64,000 nt of DNA from positions 186,001-250,000 of the forward strand of contig NZ_WQNE01000004.1 in the NCBI RefSeq assembly GCF_009759665.1. The letters run 5' to 3'. Each line of letters begins with the position of its first letter. Within the stretch, counting starts at the first letter, position 1. Positions 1 to 7,790 of this stretch are shown one piece after another. The notes under the pieces are model-generated. The model was not told where the DNA came from. It made no database searches and saw only the letters and a list, made by a program, of their open reading frames with translations. This DNA is from Bradyrhizobium cajani (GTDB lineage: Bacteria > Pseudomonadota > Alphaproteobacteria > Rhizobiales > Xanthobacteraceae). The position numbers and the translations under genes are program-made.

Positions 1-153
1 CATGTCTTCCAGGCGCTCTCCAAACATCTCGATCCCGTCTTCGCCGCCAGCAAATTCGCTCTGTCGTTCGACATGCAGATCAACGACAAGGACACCAGCT
101 GGAAGCGCAACAACATCCACGACGCCCTGAAAGCGGAAGCCGCCCATGGATAA
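1..153 (+). CDS. hpaF: 5-carboxymethyl-2-hydroxymuconate delta-isomerase, C-terminal end (partial)
   Basis: The window opens inside a reading frame that stops at TAA 151-153. It encodes about 50 residues, including LSFDMQINDKDTSWKRNNIH. From memory this matches the end of E. coli HpaF, which has LSFEIEE followed by FKQNNVHALF. HpaF isomerises 5-carboxymethyl-2-hydroxymuconate in the homoprotocatechuate meta-cleavage pathway, in the cytoplasm. The stop overlaps the hpaE start by 8 nt, so the two are translationally coupled, and the neighbouring hpaE, hpaD and hpaG genes support the call. The 5' part lies outside the window. Only a short piece is visible, so the family call rests on this tail and on context. 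Confidence 0.8.
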   Translation, partial: HVFQALSKHLDPVFAASKFALSFDMQINDKDTSWKRNNIHDALKAEAAHG

Positions 154-1684
154 GCCCACCCCAAAAGCCGATTTGTTCCAGGCCAACCGCGACCGTGTCG
201 CGCCGCTCTTGAAGAGGCTGCGGGCCGACGGCATCGGCCACATGATCGACGGCAAGATCGTGCCCTCGATCTCCGGCGAGACTTTTGAGACGAAATCGCC
301 GGTCGATGGCGCCACGCTCGCAAGCGTCGCCCGCGGCAATGCCGAGGACATCGATCGCGCGGCCACGGCTGCTGCGCTTGCCTTCAAATCCTGGCGCGAC
401 ATGGGACCTGCGACGCGGCGCAAGCTGCTGCATCGCGTCGCCGACGCGATCGAGGACAATGCCGACGATATCGCGGTGCTCGAATGCGTCGACACCGGGC
501 AGGCCTATCGCTTCATGGCCAAGGCCGCGATCCGCGCCGCCGAGAATTTCCGCTTCTTCGCCGACAAATGCGCCGAGGCACGCGACGGCCTCAACACACC
601 GAGCGACGAGCACTGGAATGTCTCCACCCGCGTGCCGATCGGCCCGGTCGGCGTGATCACGCCGTGGAACACGCCGTTCATGCTCTCGACCTGGAAGATC
701 GCCCCTGCGCTCGCTGCGGGCTGCACCGTCGTGCACAAGCCGGCGGAATGGTCGCCTGTGACGGCCGCGGTCCTGGCAAGGCTGGTCAAGGAAGCCGGCG
801 TTCCCGACGGCGTGCTCAACACAGTGCACGGCTTTGGCGAAGAGGCCGGCAAAGCGCTGACCGAGCATCCCGCGATCAAGGCGATCGGCTTCGTCGGCGA
901 GAGCGCGACGGGCTCGGCGATCATGATCCAGGGCGCACCGACCCTGAAGCGCGTGCATTTCGAGCTCGGCGGCAAGAACCCCGTGATCGTGTTCGACGAC
1001 GCTGATCTCGACCGCGCGCTCGATGCCGTCGTGTTCATGATCTACTCGCTCAATGGCGAGCGCTGCACCTCATCCAGTCGGCTGCTGATCCAGGCCAGCA
1101 TTGCCGAAAAGTTCGTGGAGAAGCTGACCGCGCGCGTGAAGGCGCTCCGGGTCGGCCATCCGCTCGACCCGGCGACCGAGATCGGGCCGCTGATCCACGA
1201 ACGGCACCTGGCAAAGGTCTGTTCCTATTTCGACGTCGCGCGCCAGGACGGCGCGACGATCGCGGTCGGCGGCAAGGCCTATGACGGTCCGGGCGGCGGA
1301 CACTATGTCGAGCCGACGCTGGTGACCGGCGCGCACGGCAAGATGCGCGTGGCGCAGGAGGAGGTGTTCGGCCCTTTCCTCACCGTGCTGCCGTTCCGCG
1401 ACGAGGCGGACGCCATCGAGATCGCCAACGACATCCGCTATGGCCTTACCGGCTATGTCTGGACAAACGACATGGGCCGCGCGTTGCGCGTCGCCGACGC
1501 GCTGGAGGCGGGCATGATCTGGCTGAACTCGGAAAACGTCCGCCATCTGCCGACGCCGTTCGGCGGCATGAAGGCCTCAGGCATCGGCCGCGACGGCGGC
1601 GACTATTCGTTCGACTTCTACATGGAAACCAAGCACGTCTCGCTGGCGCGGGGCACGCACAAGATTCAGAAACTGGGAATTTAG
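146..1684 (+). CDS. hpaE: 5-carboxymethyl-2-hydroxymuconate semialdehyde dehydrogenase
   Basis: A 512-residue NAD(P)-dependent aldehyde dehydrogenase. Catalytic residues are visible: Asn174 in TPWNTPF, Lys198 in VVHKPAEWSP, Glu273 in FELGGKNP and nucleophile Cys307 in GERCTSSSR. The family oxidises the ring-cleavage semialdehyde of homoprotocatechuate to the dicarboxylate. It is about 25 residues longer at the N-terminus than E. coli HpaE. The start overlaps the hpaF stop (ATGGATAA), and no better start lies downstream before the conserved region. Betaine- or hydroxymuconic-semialdehyde dehydrogenase would be the alternatives, but flanking hpaF and hpaD favour HpaE. Confidence 0.92.
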   Translation: MDKPTPKADLFQANRDRVAPLLKRLRADGIGHMIDGKIVPSISGETFETKSPVDGATLASVARGNAEDIDRAATAAALAFKSWRDMGPATRRKLLHRVADAIEDNADDIAVLECVDTGQAYRFMAKAAIRAAENFRFFADKCAEARDGLNTPSDEHWNVSTRVPIGPVGVITPWNTPFMLSTWKIAPALAAGCTVVHKPAEWSPVTAAVLARLVKEAGVPDGVLNTVHGFGEEAGKALTEHPAIKAIGFVGESATGSAIMIQGAPTLKRVHFELGGKNPVIVFDDADLDRALDAVVFMIYSLNGERCTSSSRLLIQASIAEKFVEKLTARVKALRVGHPLDPATEIGPLIHERHLAKVCSYFDVARQDGATIAVGGKAYDGPGGGHYVEPTLVTGAHGKMRVAQEEVFGPFLTVLPFRDEADAIEIANDIRYGLTGYVWTNDMGRALRVADALEAGMIWLNSENVRHLPTPFGGMKASGIGRDGGDYSFDFYMETKHVSLARGTHKIQKLGI

Positions 1685-1690
1685 AACCAC

Positions 1691-1788
1691 CGTCGTTCCG
1701 GGGCGACGGGACCGCGCAAGCGCGGCCCGGAGAGCCCGGAACCTCGAGATTCCGGGCTCGGCTCTGCGAGCCGCCCCGGAATGACGGG
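1691..1788 (+). repeat. Palindromic repeat, 'CGTCATTCCGGGGCG' family
   Basis: An imperfect inverted repeat between hpaE and hpaD. It opens with CGTCGTTCCGGGGCG, closes with CGCCCCGGAATGACGG, and has inner arms around CCCGGAACCTCGAGATTCCGGG. The same outer arms recur at 5321, 6832, 10888, 22127, 28523, 35289 and 55371. It can fold into a long hairpin in RNA and so could modulate or terminate read-through between the two hpa genes. Confidence 0.85.
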
Positions 1789-1808
1789 GCCTAAAGAGGG
1801 AAACGCAC

Positions 1809-2792
1809 ATGCCCGTACCGCAACACGTCTTCGAACCGCCGTTCAACATCATCCGCTCCAGCCATGTCGTGCTCGACGTCACCGATCTGAAGCTGAGCCG
1901 CGAATTCTACGAGACCACCGTCGGCCTGCATGTCGAGGACGCCGACGACAACGTCGTGTACCTGCGCGCCGCGGAAGAGCACCAGCATCACTCGCTGGTG
2001 CTGCGCAAGGCGGCCGCCCCGGCCTGCGCCCGGCTCGGCTTCAAGGTCGGCAACGAGAAGGACCTCGACAAGGCCGCCGCGTTCCTGTCCGAGAACGGTC
2101 TCGCCTACGCCTTCGTCGACCAGCCGTTCCAGGGCCGCACCCTGCAATTCACCGATCCCTTCGGCTTCCAGATCGAGCTCTATGCGGCGATGGACCGCCG
2201 GCCGCATCTGCTCCGCCGCTACGATCTCTACAGGGGCTGCCATCCGCAGCGGCTCGACCATTTCAACGTCTTCGCCGCCGAGGTGCAGGACACCGTCGAG
2301 TTCTATGCGCGGCTCGGCTTCCGTCTCACCGAATATGCCGAAGAGGATGGGCCGAACGGCCGCATCGCCGCTGCCTGGATGCATCGCAAGGGCAATGTCC
2401 ACGATTTCGCGATCACCAACGGCAAGGGCCCTCGCCTGCACCACTTCGCCTACTGGACGCCGACGGCGATGAACATCATCCATCTCTGCGACGTCATGGC
2501 CTCGCAGGGCTTCGTGAAGAACATCGAGCGCGGCCCCGGACGCCACGGCATCTCGAATGCGTTCTTCCTTTATGTGCGCGACCCCGACGGCCACCGCCTC
2601 GAGCTCTACACCAGCGACTACTTCACCGGCGATCACGACCACGAGCCGCTGCGCTGGTCGCTGCGCGATCCGCGCCGCCAGACGCTATGGGGTGCGCCGG
2701 CGCCGCGCTCCTGGTTCGAGCAGGGCTCGCCGTTCAGCGGCCAGGCCGTGCGCGAGCCGAAATTCGTCGCCGACGTGCTGGTGGCGGATTGA
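1809..2792 (+). CDS. hpaD: 3,4-dihydroxyphenylacetate 2,3-dioxygenase (VOC-type extradiol dioxygenase)
   Basis: A 327-residue protein with two vicinal-oxygen-chelate domain pairs. The Fe/Mn ligands expected for the Brevibacterium HPCD/Arthrobacter MndD family are present: His151 (RLDHFNV), His211 or His212 (RLHHFAY) and Glu265 (HRLELYTSDYFTGDHD). Second-shell residues Asn153, His198, His246 and Tyr255 also match. It cleaves homoprotocatechuate between C2 and C3. This is the type I (VOC) extradiol fold, not the LigB-type fold of E. coli HpaD, which does the same step. The SD (GAGGGAAACGC) sits before ATG 1809. Its stop overlaps the next ATG by 1 nt. Confidence 0.92.
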   Translation: MPVPQHVFEPPFNIIRSSHVVLDVTDLKLSREFYETTVGLHVEDADDNVVYLRAAEEHQHHSLVLRKAAAPACARLGFKVGNEKDLDKAAAFLSENGLAYAFVDQPFQGRTLQFTDPFGFQIELYAAMDRRPHLLRRYDLYRGCHPQRLDHFNVFAAEVQDTVEFYARLGFRLTEYAEEDGPNGRIAAAWMHRKGNVHDFAITNGKGPRLHHFAYWTPTAMNIIHLCDVMASQGFVKNIERGPGRHGISNAFFLYVRDPDGHRLELYTSDYFTGDHDHEPLRWSLRDPRRQTLWGAPAPRSWFEQGSPFSGQAVREPKFVADVLVAD

Positions 2793-3661
2793 TGAGCCTC
2801 CCTCGCCTCGCCACCTATTCCGTCAAGGGTGCAACGAAGTATGGCGCCGTCGTGGACGGCGGCCTCATCGATCTCTCCGCGCGTCACGCCAAGGACCATC
2901 CGACGCTGCGCGAGGTGATCGCCGCCGGAAAACTCGCAAGCTTCGCCGAGGAGGCCGCCGGCCGCACCCCGGATCACGCGCTCGCCGACATCACCTGGCT
3001 GCCGCCGGTGCCCGCACCGGAAAAGATCATCTGCATCGGCGTCAACTATCCCGATCGTAACGCCGAGTACAAGGACGGCCAGGACGCGCCGAAATATCCG
3101 AGCATGTTCATGCGCTCGCTCCGTTCGTTCGTCGGCCATGACACGCCTCTGGTGCGTCCGCGCGCCTCCGCGCAGCTCGACTATGAGGGCGAGATCGTGC
3201 TGGTGATCGGCAAGCAAGGCCGGCACATTGCCGAAAGCGCAGCGCTCGATCACGTCGCCGCGCTGACGCTTTGCAACGAAGGCTCGGTGCGCGACTGGCT
3301 GCGCCATGCCAAGTTCAACGTCACGCAAGGCAAGAACTTTGATTCCAGCGGAAGCCTCGGCCCATGGCTCGTGCCGTACACCAAGGAATCGCAGATCGCG
3401 GACATTCGTCTGACCACGCATGTCAACGGTGAGCTCAGGCAGGACGATCGTACCGGCCGGCTGATGTTTCCGTTCCGCTATCTCATCAGCTATATCTCGA
3501 CCTTCGCAACGCTCGTCCCCGGCGACATCATCGTCACGGGCACACCGACCGGCGCCGGTGCGCGGTTCGATCCGCCGCGCTATCTGAAGCCCGGCGATGT
3601 CATCGAGGTCGAAGCCGAGGGCATCGGGCGCTTGCGCAACGGCGTCGTCGACGAAGCCTGA
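2792..3661 (+). CDS. hpaG: Fumarylacetoacetate hydrolase family protein, probable HpaG-type isomerase/decarboxylase
   Basis: A 289-residue protein whose start is fixed by the TGATG overlap with hpaD; the open frame extends further upstream but only as a shadow of hpaD. The FAH fold is clear: ICIGVNYPDRNAE near residue 80, the metal-binding stretch DYEGEIVLVIG, TQGKNFDSSGSLGPW, VTGTPTGAGARFDPPRYL, and the closing L-x-N-x-V element. Family members act as 2-hydroxyhepta-2,4-diene-1,7-dioate isomerase and 5-oxopent-3-ene-1,2,5-tricarboxylate decarboxylase, which is the role expected immediately after hpaD. The exact reaction within the FAH superfamily is inferred from context. Confidence 0.82.
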   Translation: MSLPRLATYSVKGATKYGAVVDGGLIDLSARHAKDHPTLREVIAAGKLASFAEEAAGRTPDHALADITWLPPVPAPEKIICIGVNYPDRNAEYKDGQDAPKYPSMFMRSLRSFVGHDTPLVRPRASAQLDYEGEIVLVIGKQGRHIAESAALDHVAALTLCNEGSVRDWLRHAKFNVTQGKNFDSSGSLGPWLVPYTKESQIADIRLTTHVNGELRQDDRTGRLMFPFRYLISYISTFATLVPGDIIVTGTPTGAGARFDPPRYLKPGDVIEVEAEGIGRLRNGVVDEA

Positions 3662-3686
3662 ACAAGAATGGAAGTGGAATAGTGCA

Positions 3687-5315
3687 ATGACGACCCTCAC
3701 CGGCGGCGAAGCGATCGTAAGCGGGCTTGTTGCTCACGGGGTCGACACCGTGTTCGGCCTGCCGGGCGCGCAGGTCTACGGCCTGTTCGACGCCTTCCAC
3801 CAGGCCCAGCTCAAGGTGATCGGCGCGCGGCACGAACAGGCCTGCGGCTACATGGCGTTCGGCTATGCGCGCTCCAGCGGCAGGCCCGGCGTGTTCAGCG
3901 TCGTGCCCGGCCCCGGCGTGCTCAATGCCAGCGCGGCGCTGCTCACCGCCTTCGGCTGCAACGAACCGGTGCTGTGCGTCACCGGCCAGGTGCCGACGCA
4001 GTTTCTGGGCCAGGGACGCGGTCATCTGCACGAGATGCCGGACCAGCTCGCCACCTTGCGCACCTATGTGAAATGGGCCGACCGCATCGAATATCCCGGC
4101 AACGCACCGACGGTCGTGGCGCGCGCGTTCCAGGAGATGATGTCGGGACGGCGGGGCCCTGCCTCGGTCGAAATGCCCTGGGACGTCTTCACCCAGCGCG
4201 CGGACACCGCCGCCGCACGGGTGCTGGAGCCTCTGCCCGCCCCGCAGCCCGATCCTGACATGATCAAGCAGGCGGCCGCGCTGATCAAGGACAGCAAAGC
4301 GCCAATGATCTTCGTCGGCAGCGGCGCGATCGAGGCGCGCGAGGAGATACTCGAGCTCGCCGAGATGATCGACGCGCCCGTCGTCGCCTTCCGCAGCGGC
4401 CGCGGCATCGTCTCCAACGCGCATGAGCTCGGGCTGACCATGGCCGCCGCCTACAGACTGTGGCCGACCACCGATCTGATGATCGCAATCGGCACCCGCG
4501 CGGAGCTGCCGGCCTCGGGCTTCCGCTGGCCGTATCGGCCGAACGGACTGAAATCCATTCGGATCGACATCGATCCGGTCGAGATGCGCCGGCTCGCCGC
4601 CGATACCGCTGTTGTCGCCGACGCCAAGGCCGGCACGGCCGATCTCGTCGCAGCGGTGAAGAAGGCCGGTTATGCGAGGAGCCGCGGCCGCCGTGGAGAG
4701 ATCCGCGAGGCCACCGCCGCCGCACAAGCGGAGATCCAGCGCATCCAGCCGCAGATGGCGTATCTCGACATCCTGCGCGAGGTGCTGCCGGCGAACGCGA
4801 TCGTCACCGACGAGCTATCCCAGGTCGGCTTCGCCTCCTGGTACGGCTTTCCGGTCTACGAGCCGCGCACCTTCATCACCTCGGGCTATCAGGGCACGCT
4901 CGGCTCGGGCTTCCCGACCGCGCTTGGCGCCAAGGTTGCCAATCCCGACAAGCCGGTGGTGGCGATCACCGGCGACGGCGGCTTCATGTTCGGCGTGCAG
5001 GAGCTGTCCACCGCCGTGCAGTTCAACATCGGCGTGGTGACGCTGGTGTTCAACAACAACGCCTATGGCAATGTCCGCCGCGACCAGCGCGAACGTTTCG
5101 ACGGCCGCGTGGTGGCGTCCGATCTCGTCAATCCGGATTTCGTCAAGCTGGCGGAGTCATTTGGCGTTGCGGCTGCACGCGTCACCGCGCCGGATCAGTT
5201 CAAGGCGGCAATGGAGAAGGCGCTTAGCCATAGCGGGCCGTATCTGATCTCGGTCGAGGTGACGCGGGATTCGGAAGTCAGTCCCTGGGCGTTCATTCAC
5301 CCGCCGAAGCCGTAG
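3687..5315 (+). CDS. Thiamine-diphosphate-dependent enzyme of the acetolactate synthase/benzoylformate decarboxylase group
   Basis: A 542-residue protein with the three-domain layout of acetolactate synthase-like ThDP enzymes. Activating Glu50 lies in ARHEQACGYMA, a central domain follows at about 190-330, and the ThDP motif runs from GDGG (429-432) to NNN (456-458). The ATG at 3687 is the first in-frame Met before the conserved MTTLTGGEAIVSGL; the upstream open frame is the hpaG shadow. It lies 25 nt after hpaG and is probably in the same operon. The substrate is not readable from sequence. A 2-oxoacid decarboxylase or carboligase linked to phenylacetate or hydroxyphenylpyruvate supply is a guess from context. 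There is no evidence for a partner small subunit, as in IlvH. Confidence 0.88.
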   Translation: MTTLTGGEAIVSGLVAHGVDTVFGLPGAQVYGLFDAFHQAQLKVIGARHEQACGYMAFGYARSSGRPGVFSVVPGPGVLNASAALLTAFGCNEPVLCVTGQVPTQFLGQGRGHLHEMPDQLATLRTYVKWADRIEYPGNAPTVVARAFQEMMSGRRGPASVEMPWDVFTQRADTAAARVLEPLPAPQPDPDMIKQAAALIKDSKAPMIFVGSGAIEAREEILELAEMIDAPVVAFRSGRGIVSNAHELGLTMAAAYRLWPTTDLMIAIGTRAELPASGFRWPYRPNGLKSIRIDIDPVEMRRLAADTAVVADAKAGTADLVAAVKKAGYARSRGRRGEIREATAAAQAEIQRIQPQMAYLDILREVLPANAIVTDELSQVGFASWYGFPVYEPRTFITSGYQGTLGSGFPTALGAKVANPDKPVVAITGDGGFMFGVQELSTAVQFNIGVVTLVFNNNAYGNVRRDQRERFDGRVVASDLVNPDFVKLAESFGVAAARVTAPDQFKAAMEKALSHSGPYLISVEVTRDSEVSPWAFIHPPKP

Positions 5316-5320
5316 TTTTT

Positions 5321-5399
5321 GTCATTCCGGGGCGCGCGAAAGCGCGAACCCGGAATCTCGAGGTTCCGGGTTCGATGCTTCGCATCGCCCCGGAACGAC
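5321..5399 (+). repeat. Palindromic repeat, 'GTCATTCCGGGGCG' family
   Basis: GTCATTCCGGGGCGCGCG at the left pairs with CGCCCCGGAACGAC at the right, with inner arms CCCGGAATCTCGAGGTTCCGGG. It lies between the converging ThDP-enzyme gene and alkB, so it could serve as a bidirectional terminator. Confidence 0.85.
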
Positions 5400-5407
5400 T
5401 CTTTTCA

Positions 5408-6061
5408 TCATCGCGTCCTTCGAAACGTCAGATTGATCCGTTTCCGCCCGAGCAGCGCGTGCTCGCCGTCGGCGAGCGGCGCGACGCCGTGATAGGCGAG
5501 CCTGCTCGGCCCGCCCCAGACCACGACGTCGCCATGGACGAGCCGAAAACGGCGCGGCTTGTCGGCGCGCGCCATCCCGCCGAACAGGAAGGTCGCAGGC
5601 AGCCCGAGCGAGACCGAGACGATCGGCGCCGAGAAATCCAGCTCGTCCTTGTCCTGATGCAGCGATAGCCGCGTTCCGGGCTCGTAGCGGTTGACGAGGC
5701 ACGCATCGGGCGCGAAGCCGGTGAAACCACCCTGCTCCGCCGCACGGCGGGCCAGATCACAAAACACCGGCGGCATCGCCGGCCACGGCGCGCCGGTGCG
5801 CGGGTCGATCGGATCGTAGCGGTAGCCGGTGTGGTCGGTGATCCATCCGCGCTCGCCACAATTGGTCATCGCCACCGACATCTGATAGCCGCCGGGCGTC
5901 GTCATCCGCCGGAACGGCGATTGCGCCACGATGGCACGCACCGCCTCGATCAGCTCGCTCTCGATCGGCTTGACGAAGCCGCGCAGCAGCACGGCGCCAT
6001 CGGCGATCTCCTCGCGCGACGGCTGCGCCTCGGCAACGCTATCGAACAGATCCACCGTCAA
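5408..6061 (-). CDS. alkB: Alkylated DNA repair dioxygenase AlkB
   Basis: A 217-residue Fe(II)/2-oxoglutarate dioxygenase, almost the same length as E. coli AlkB (216). The iron triad is His135 and Asp137 (SLHQDKDE) with His191 (AYHGVAPL). The 2-oxoglutarate arginines are Arg208 and Arg214 in KRINLTFRRTR. AlkB oxidatively removes 1-methyladenine and 3-methylcytosine lesions from DNA and RNA. It starts 9 nt after the stop of the upstream oxygenase gene, so the two form an operon. No ada gene is seen here, so adaptive control is not evident in this window. Confidence 0.94.
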   Translation of the reverse strand: MTVDLFDSVAEAQPSREEIADGAVLLRGFVKPIESELIEAVRAIVAQSPFRRMTTPGGYQMSVAMTNCGERGWITDHTGYRYDPIDPRTGAPWPAMPPVFCDLARRAAEQGGFTGFAPDACLVNRYEPGTRLSLHQDKDELDFSAPIVSVSLGLPATFLFGGMARADKPRRFRLVHGDVVVWGGPSRLAYHGVAPLADGEHALLGRKRINLTFRRTR

Positions 6062-6070
6062 TAGCCTTAC

Positions 6071-6817
6071 TCATTTCGCATCATGAAAGATCACACCCAG
6101 CGTGTGGCGGTGGCCGGACCTGATCCGGCTGACGCCATGGCGCATGTTAACGCGGTAGGTGCCGCGTGTCCCCTGCACCGGGCGGTGATGCACGGCAAAG
6201 GCGACGGCATCGCCCTGCGCCAGCGGCACGACCTCGGCGCGGGACTGCATGCGCGGGCGCTGCTCGGTCAGCACGAACTCGCCGCCGGTGAAATCGCGCG
6301 CCGGCTCGGACAAGAGGATCGCGACCTGAATCGGGAACACGTGCTCGCCATAGAGGTCCTGATGCAGGCAATTGTAGTCGCCGGCCTCGTATTGCAGCAG
6401 CAGCGGTGTCGGCCGGTTTTGCCCTGCCTCGTGGCAGCGCTTGAGGAACGCGGCATGCGCTGCGGGATAGCGGATGTCGATCCCCATCGCCTCGTTCCAG
6501 CGGTTGGCAACGCCCTGAAGGTGCGCATAGAGCGCCGGCCGCATCTGTGCGATCAGATCGGGCAGCGGATAGGAGAAATATTTGTACTCGCCGCGGCCAA
6601 AGCCGTGGCGACCCATGATGATGCGGCTGCGGAAGTGTGCGTCGTCCGGATAGAGCGCGGCGACGTCGCGGCATTGGTCCGGCGTGAGCAGGCCCTTCAG
6701 GACGGCGCTCCCCTGGGCGTCGAGTTCGGCGGTGATCCGGGGCCAGTCGAGGGTGTCGACGCGGGCGGCGAGATTAGTCGTTTCATGGTCAGCAGCGACA
6801 CGTCTGGCGATTGCCAT
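6071..6817 (-). CDS. 2OG-Fe(II) oxygenase, PF09859-type (Oxygenase-NA)
   Basis: A 248-residue protein if started at ATG 6817, which has AGG nine bases upstream. Longer starts run into the palindromic repeat at 6832-6954 and are rejected. The iron site is visible as His152/Asp154 (CLHQDLYG) and His227 (NMRHGVSRIRSGHRHTLG). The sequence fits the bacterial family annotated in Pfam as an oxygenase acting on damaged DNA, although biochemical proof for that family is thin as far as I know. It lies directly upstream of alkB with a 9-nt gap, supporting a nucleic-acid repair role. Prolyl-hydroxylase-like activity cannot be excluded. Confidence 0.85.
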   Translation of the reverse strand: MAIARRVAADHETTNLAARVDTLDWPRITAELDAQGSAVLKGLLTPDQCRDVAALYPDDAHFRSRIIMGRHGFGRGEYKYFSYPLPDLIAQMRPALYAHLQGVANRWNEAMGIDIRYPAAHAAFLKRCHEAGQNRPTPLLLQYEAGDYNCLHQDLYGEHVFPIQVAILLSEPARDFTGGEFVLTEQRPRMQSRAEVVPLAQGDAVAFAVHHRPVQGTRGTYRVNMRHGVSRIRSGHRHTLGVIFHDAK

Positions 6818-6831
6818 ATCGATCATCCTAT

Positions 6832-6954
6832 CCACATCCGTCATTCCGGGGCGCGCCCTCTTGGGCGCGAGCCCGGAATCCATCCATCCGCCGACTGTGC
6901 CGTACGATGGATTCCGGGCTCGCGACTTCGTCGCGCCCCGGAATGACGGATGTG
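6832..6954 (+). repeat. Palindromic repeat with long perfect outer arms
   Basis: The outer arms (CCACATCCGTCATTCCGGGG at the left and its exact complement ending at 6954) are perfect for over 20 nt. Inner arms CCCGGAATCCATC and GATGGATTCCGGG pair as well. It sits upstream of the two-gene oxygenase operon and supplies spurious N-terminal extension codons to that frame. Confidence 0.88.
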
Positions 6955-7004
6955 GGTGTCGCAGGTCGCGGCCGCTATAACCACCCGATTTCCGACGAAC
7001 TCCC

Positions 7005-7092
7005 CGTCATTGCGAGGAGCCCTTGCGACGAAGCAATCCAGACTACCTCCGCGGAACCAGTCTGGATTGCTTCGCTGCGCTCGCAATGACCG
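7005..7092 (+). repeat. Palindromic repeat, 'CGTCATTGCGAG' family
   Basis: CGTCATTGCGAG at the left and CTCGCAATGACCG at the right, with inner arms GAAGCAATCCAGACT and AGTCTGGATTGCTTC. The same family occurs at 28681, 36616, 48579 (half) and 61826. It lies just after the DUF2848 gene stop. Confidence 0.88.
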
Positions 7093-7103
7093 TGGGGCGA
7101 CGT

Positions 7104-7790
7104 CTAGCCCAGCACCGGCAGGGTCACCACGTCGTAGCCGTGCCTGATCGTCCGCTTCAGCACGGGGTCTTCCAGCTCGAACTCGAAGCGGTCGGCGGGG
7201 CGGATGCCGCCCTTGGCGGCAAACGTGCCGCCGAACATGGCGCAGCCATCGGGGAGCTTCCCACCTTCGAAACCGCGCGCGACGAGATCGGCGACCGGCA
7301 GCATCGCGTCCAGCGTGCCCTCCTGGTAGAGCACGCGCTCGCCCTTGATCCAGGCGTAGGAGCGCAAGATCATCCTGTCCCAATGGCCGATGACGTCCTC
7401 GAGCTCCCACAGCGTCGAGGCGATCGGCTTGTCGCACATCTGCTTGGAGACGGCGACGCCGTAGGCCTCGACCTTGCGGTCGGTGTGGTCCGAGCCGCAG
7501 CCGACGAAGGTGCGGCCCTGCCAGCCGATCAGCACGAACTCGACTTCGCCGGACGAGTCGCCACCGCAGCATTCGATGCGGTCTTCCTGGGTCAGCCGCC
7601 GCGCCGAGGCGCGATAGTAGATCGGCGTCGAGGCCGGCGGGGCGATGCCCATCTCTTGCAGCTCGGCGATGTGCTTGTCGCGCGCGACGGGATCGCGGCC
7701 GGTCCAGCCGGCGATGACCATCTGGTCGATCGCCAGCGTCAGCGGCGTCGTGGTGTCCTGGGCGTCGACGGTGAAAGTCAGGTCAAACAC
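7104..7790 (-). CDS. DUF2848 domain-containing protein
   Basis: A 228-residue protein recognised as DUF2848 from GCGSDHTDRKVEAYGVAVSK, YAWIKGERVLYQEGTLDAML and the C-terminal MFGGTFAAKGGIRPADRF. The start is GTG 7790, with a GGAGG nine bases upstream inside the amidase gene, so it overlaps the amidase 3' end by 8 nt and is co-translated. The C-terminal GGTF...GIRPADRFEFELEDP stretch is reminiscent of the closing segment of fumarylacetoacetate hydrolases; this is my inference, not an established relation that I can cite. Function unknown. The amidase pairing suggests it acts on the same amide-derived acid or with the amidase. Confidence 0.85.
   Translation of the reverse strand: MFDLTFTVDAQDTTTPLTLAIDQMVIAGWTGRDPVARDKHIAELQEMGIAPPASTPIYYRASARRLTQEDRIECCGGDSSGEVEFVLIGWQGRTFVGCGSDHTDRKVEAYGVAVSKQMCDKPIASTLWELEDVIGHWDRMILRSYAWIKGERVLYQEGTLDAMLPVADLVARGFEGGKLPDGCAMFGGTFAAKGGIRPADRFEFELEDPVLKRTIRHGYDVVTLPVLG

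Noticed and set aside
1809..2792. E. coli-type (LigB fold) HpaD
   Set aside because: The sequence shows VOC-domain metal ligands (His151, His211/212, Glu265) and the YFTGDHD segment of MndD/HPCD enzymes.
6818..6883. N-terminal extension of the PF09859-type oxygenase (start at 6883 or 6844)
   Set aside because: These codons lie in or run through the palindromic repeat, and the SD fits ATG 6817 instead.
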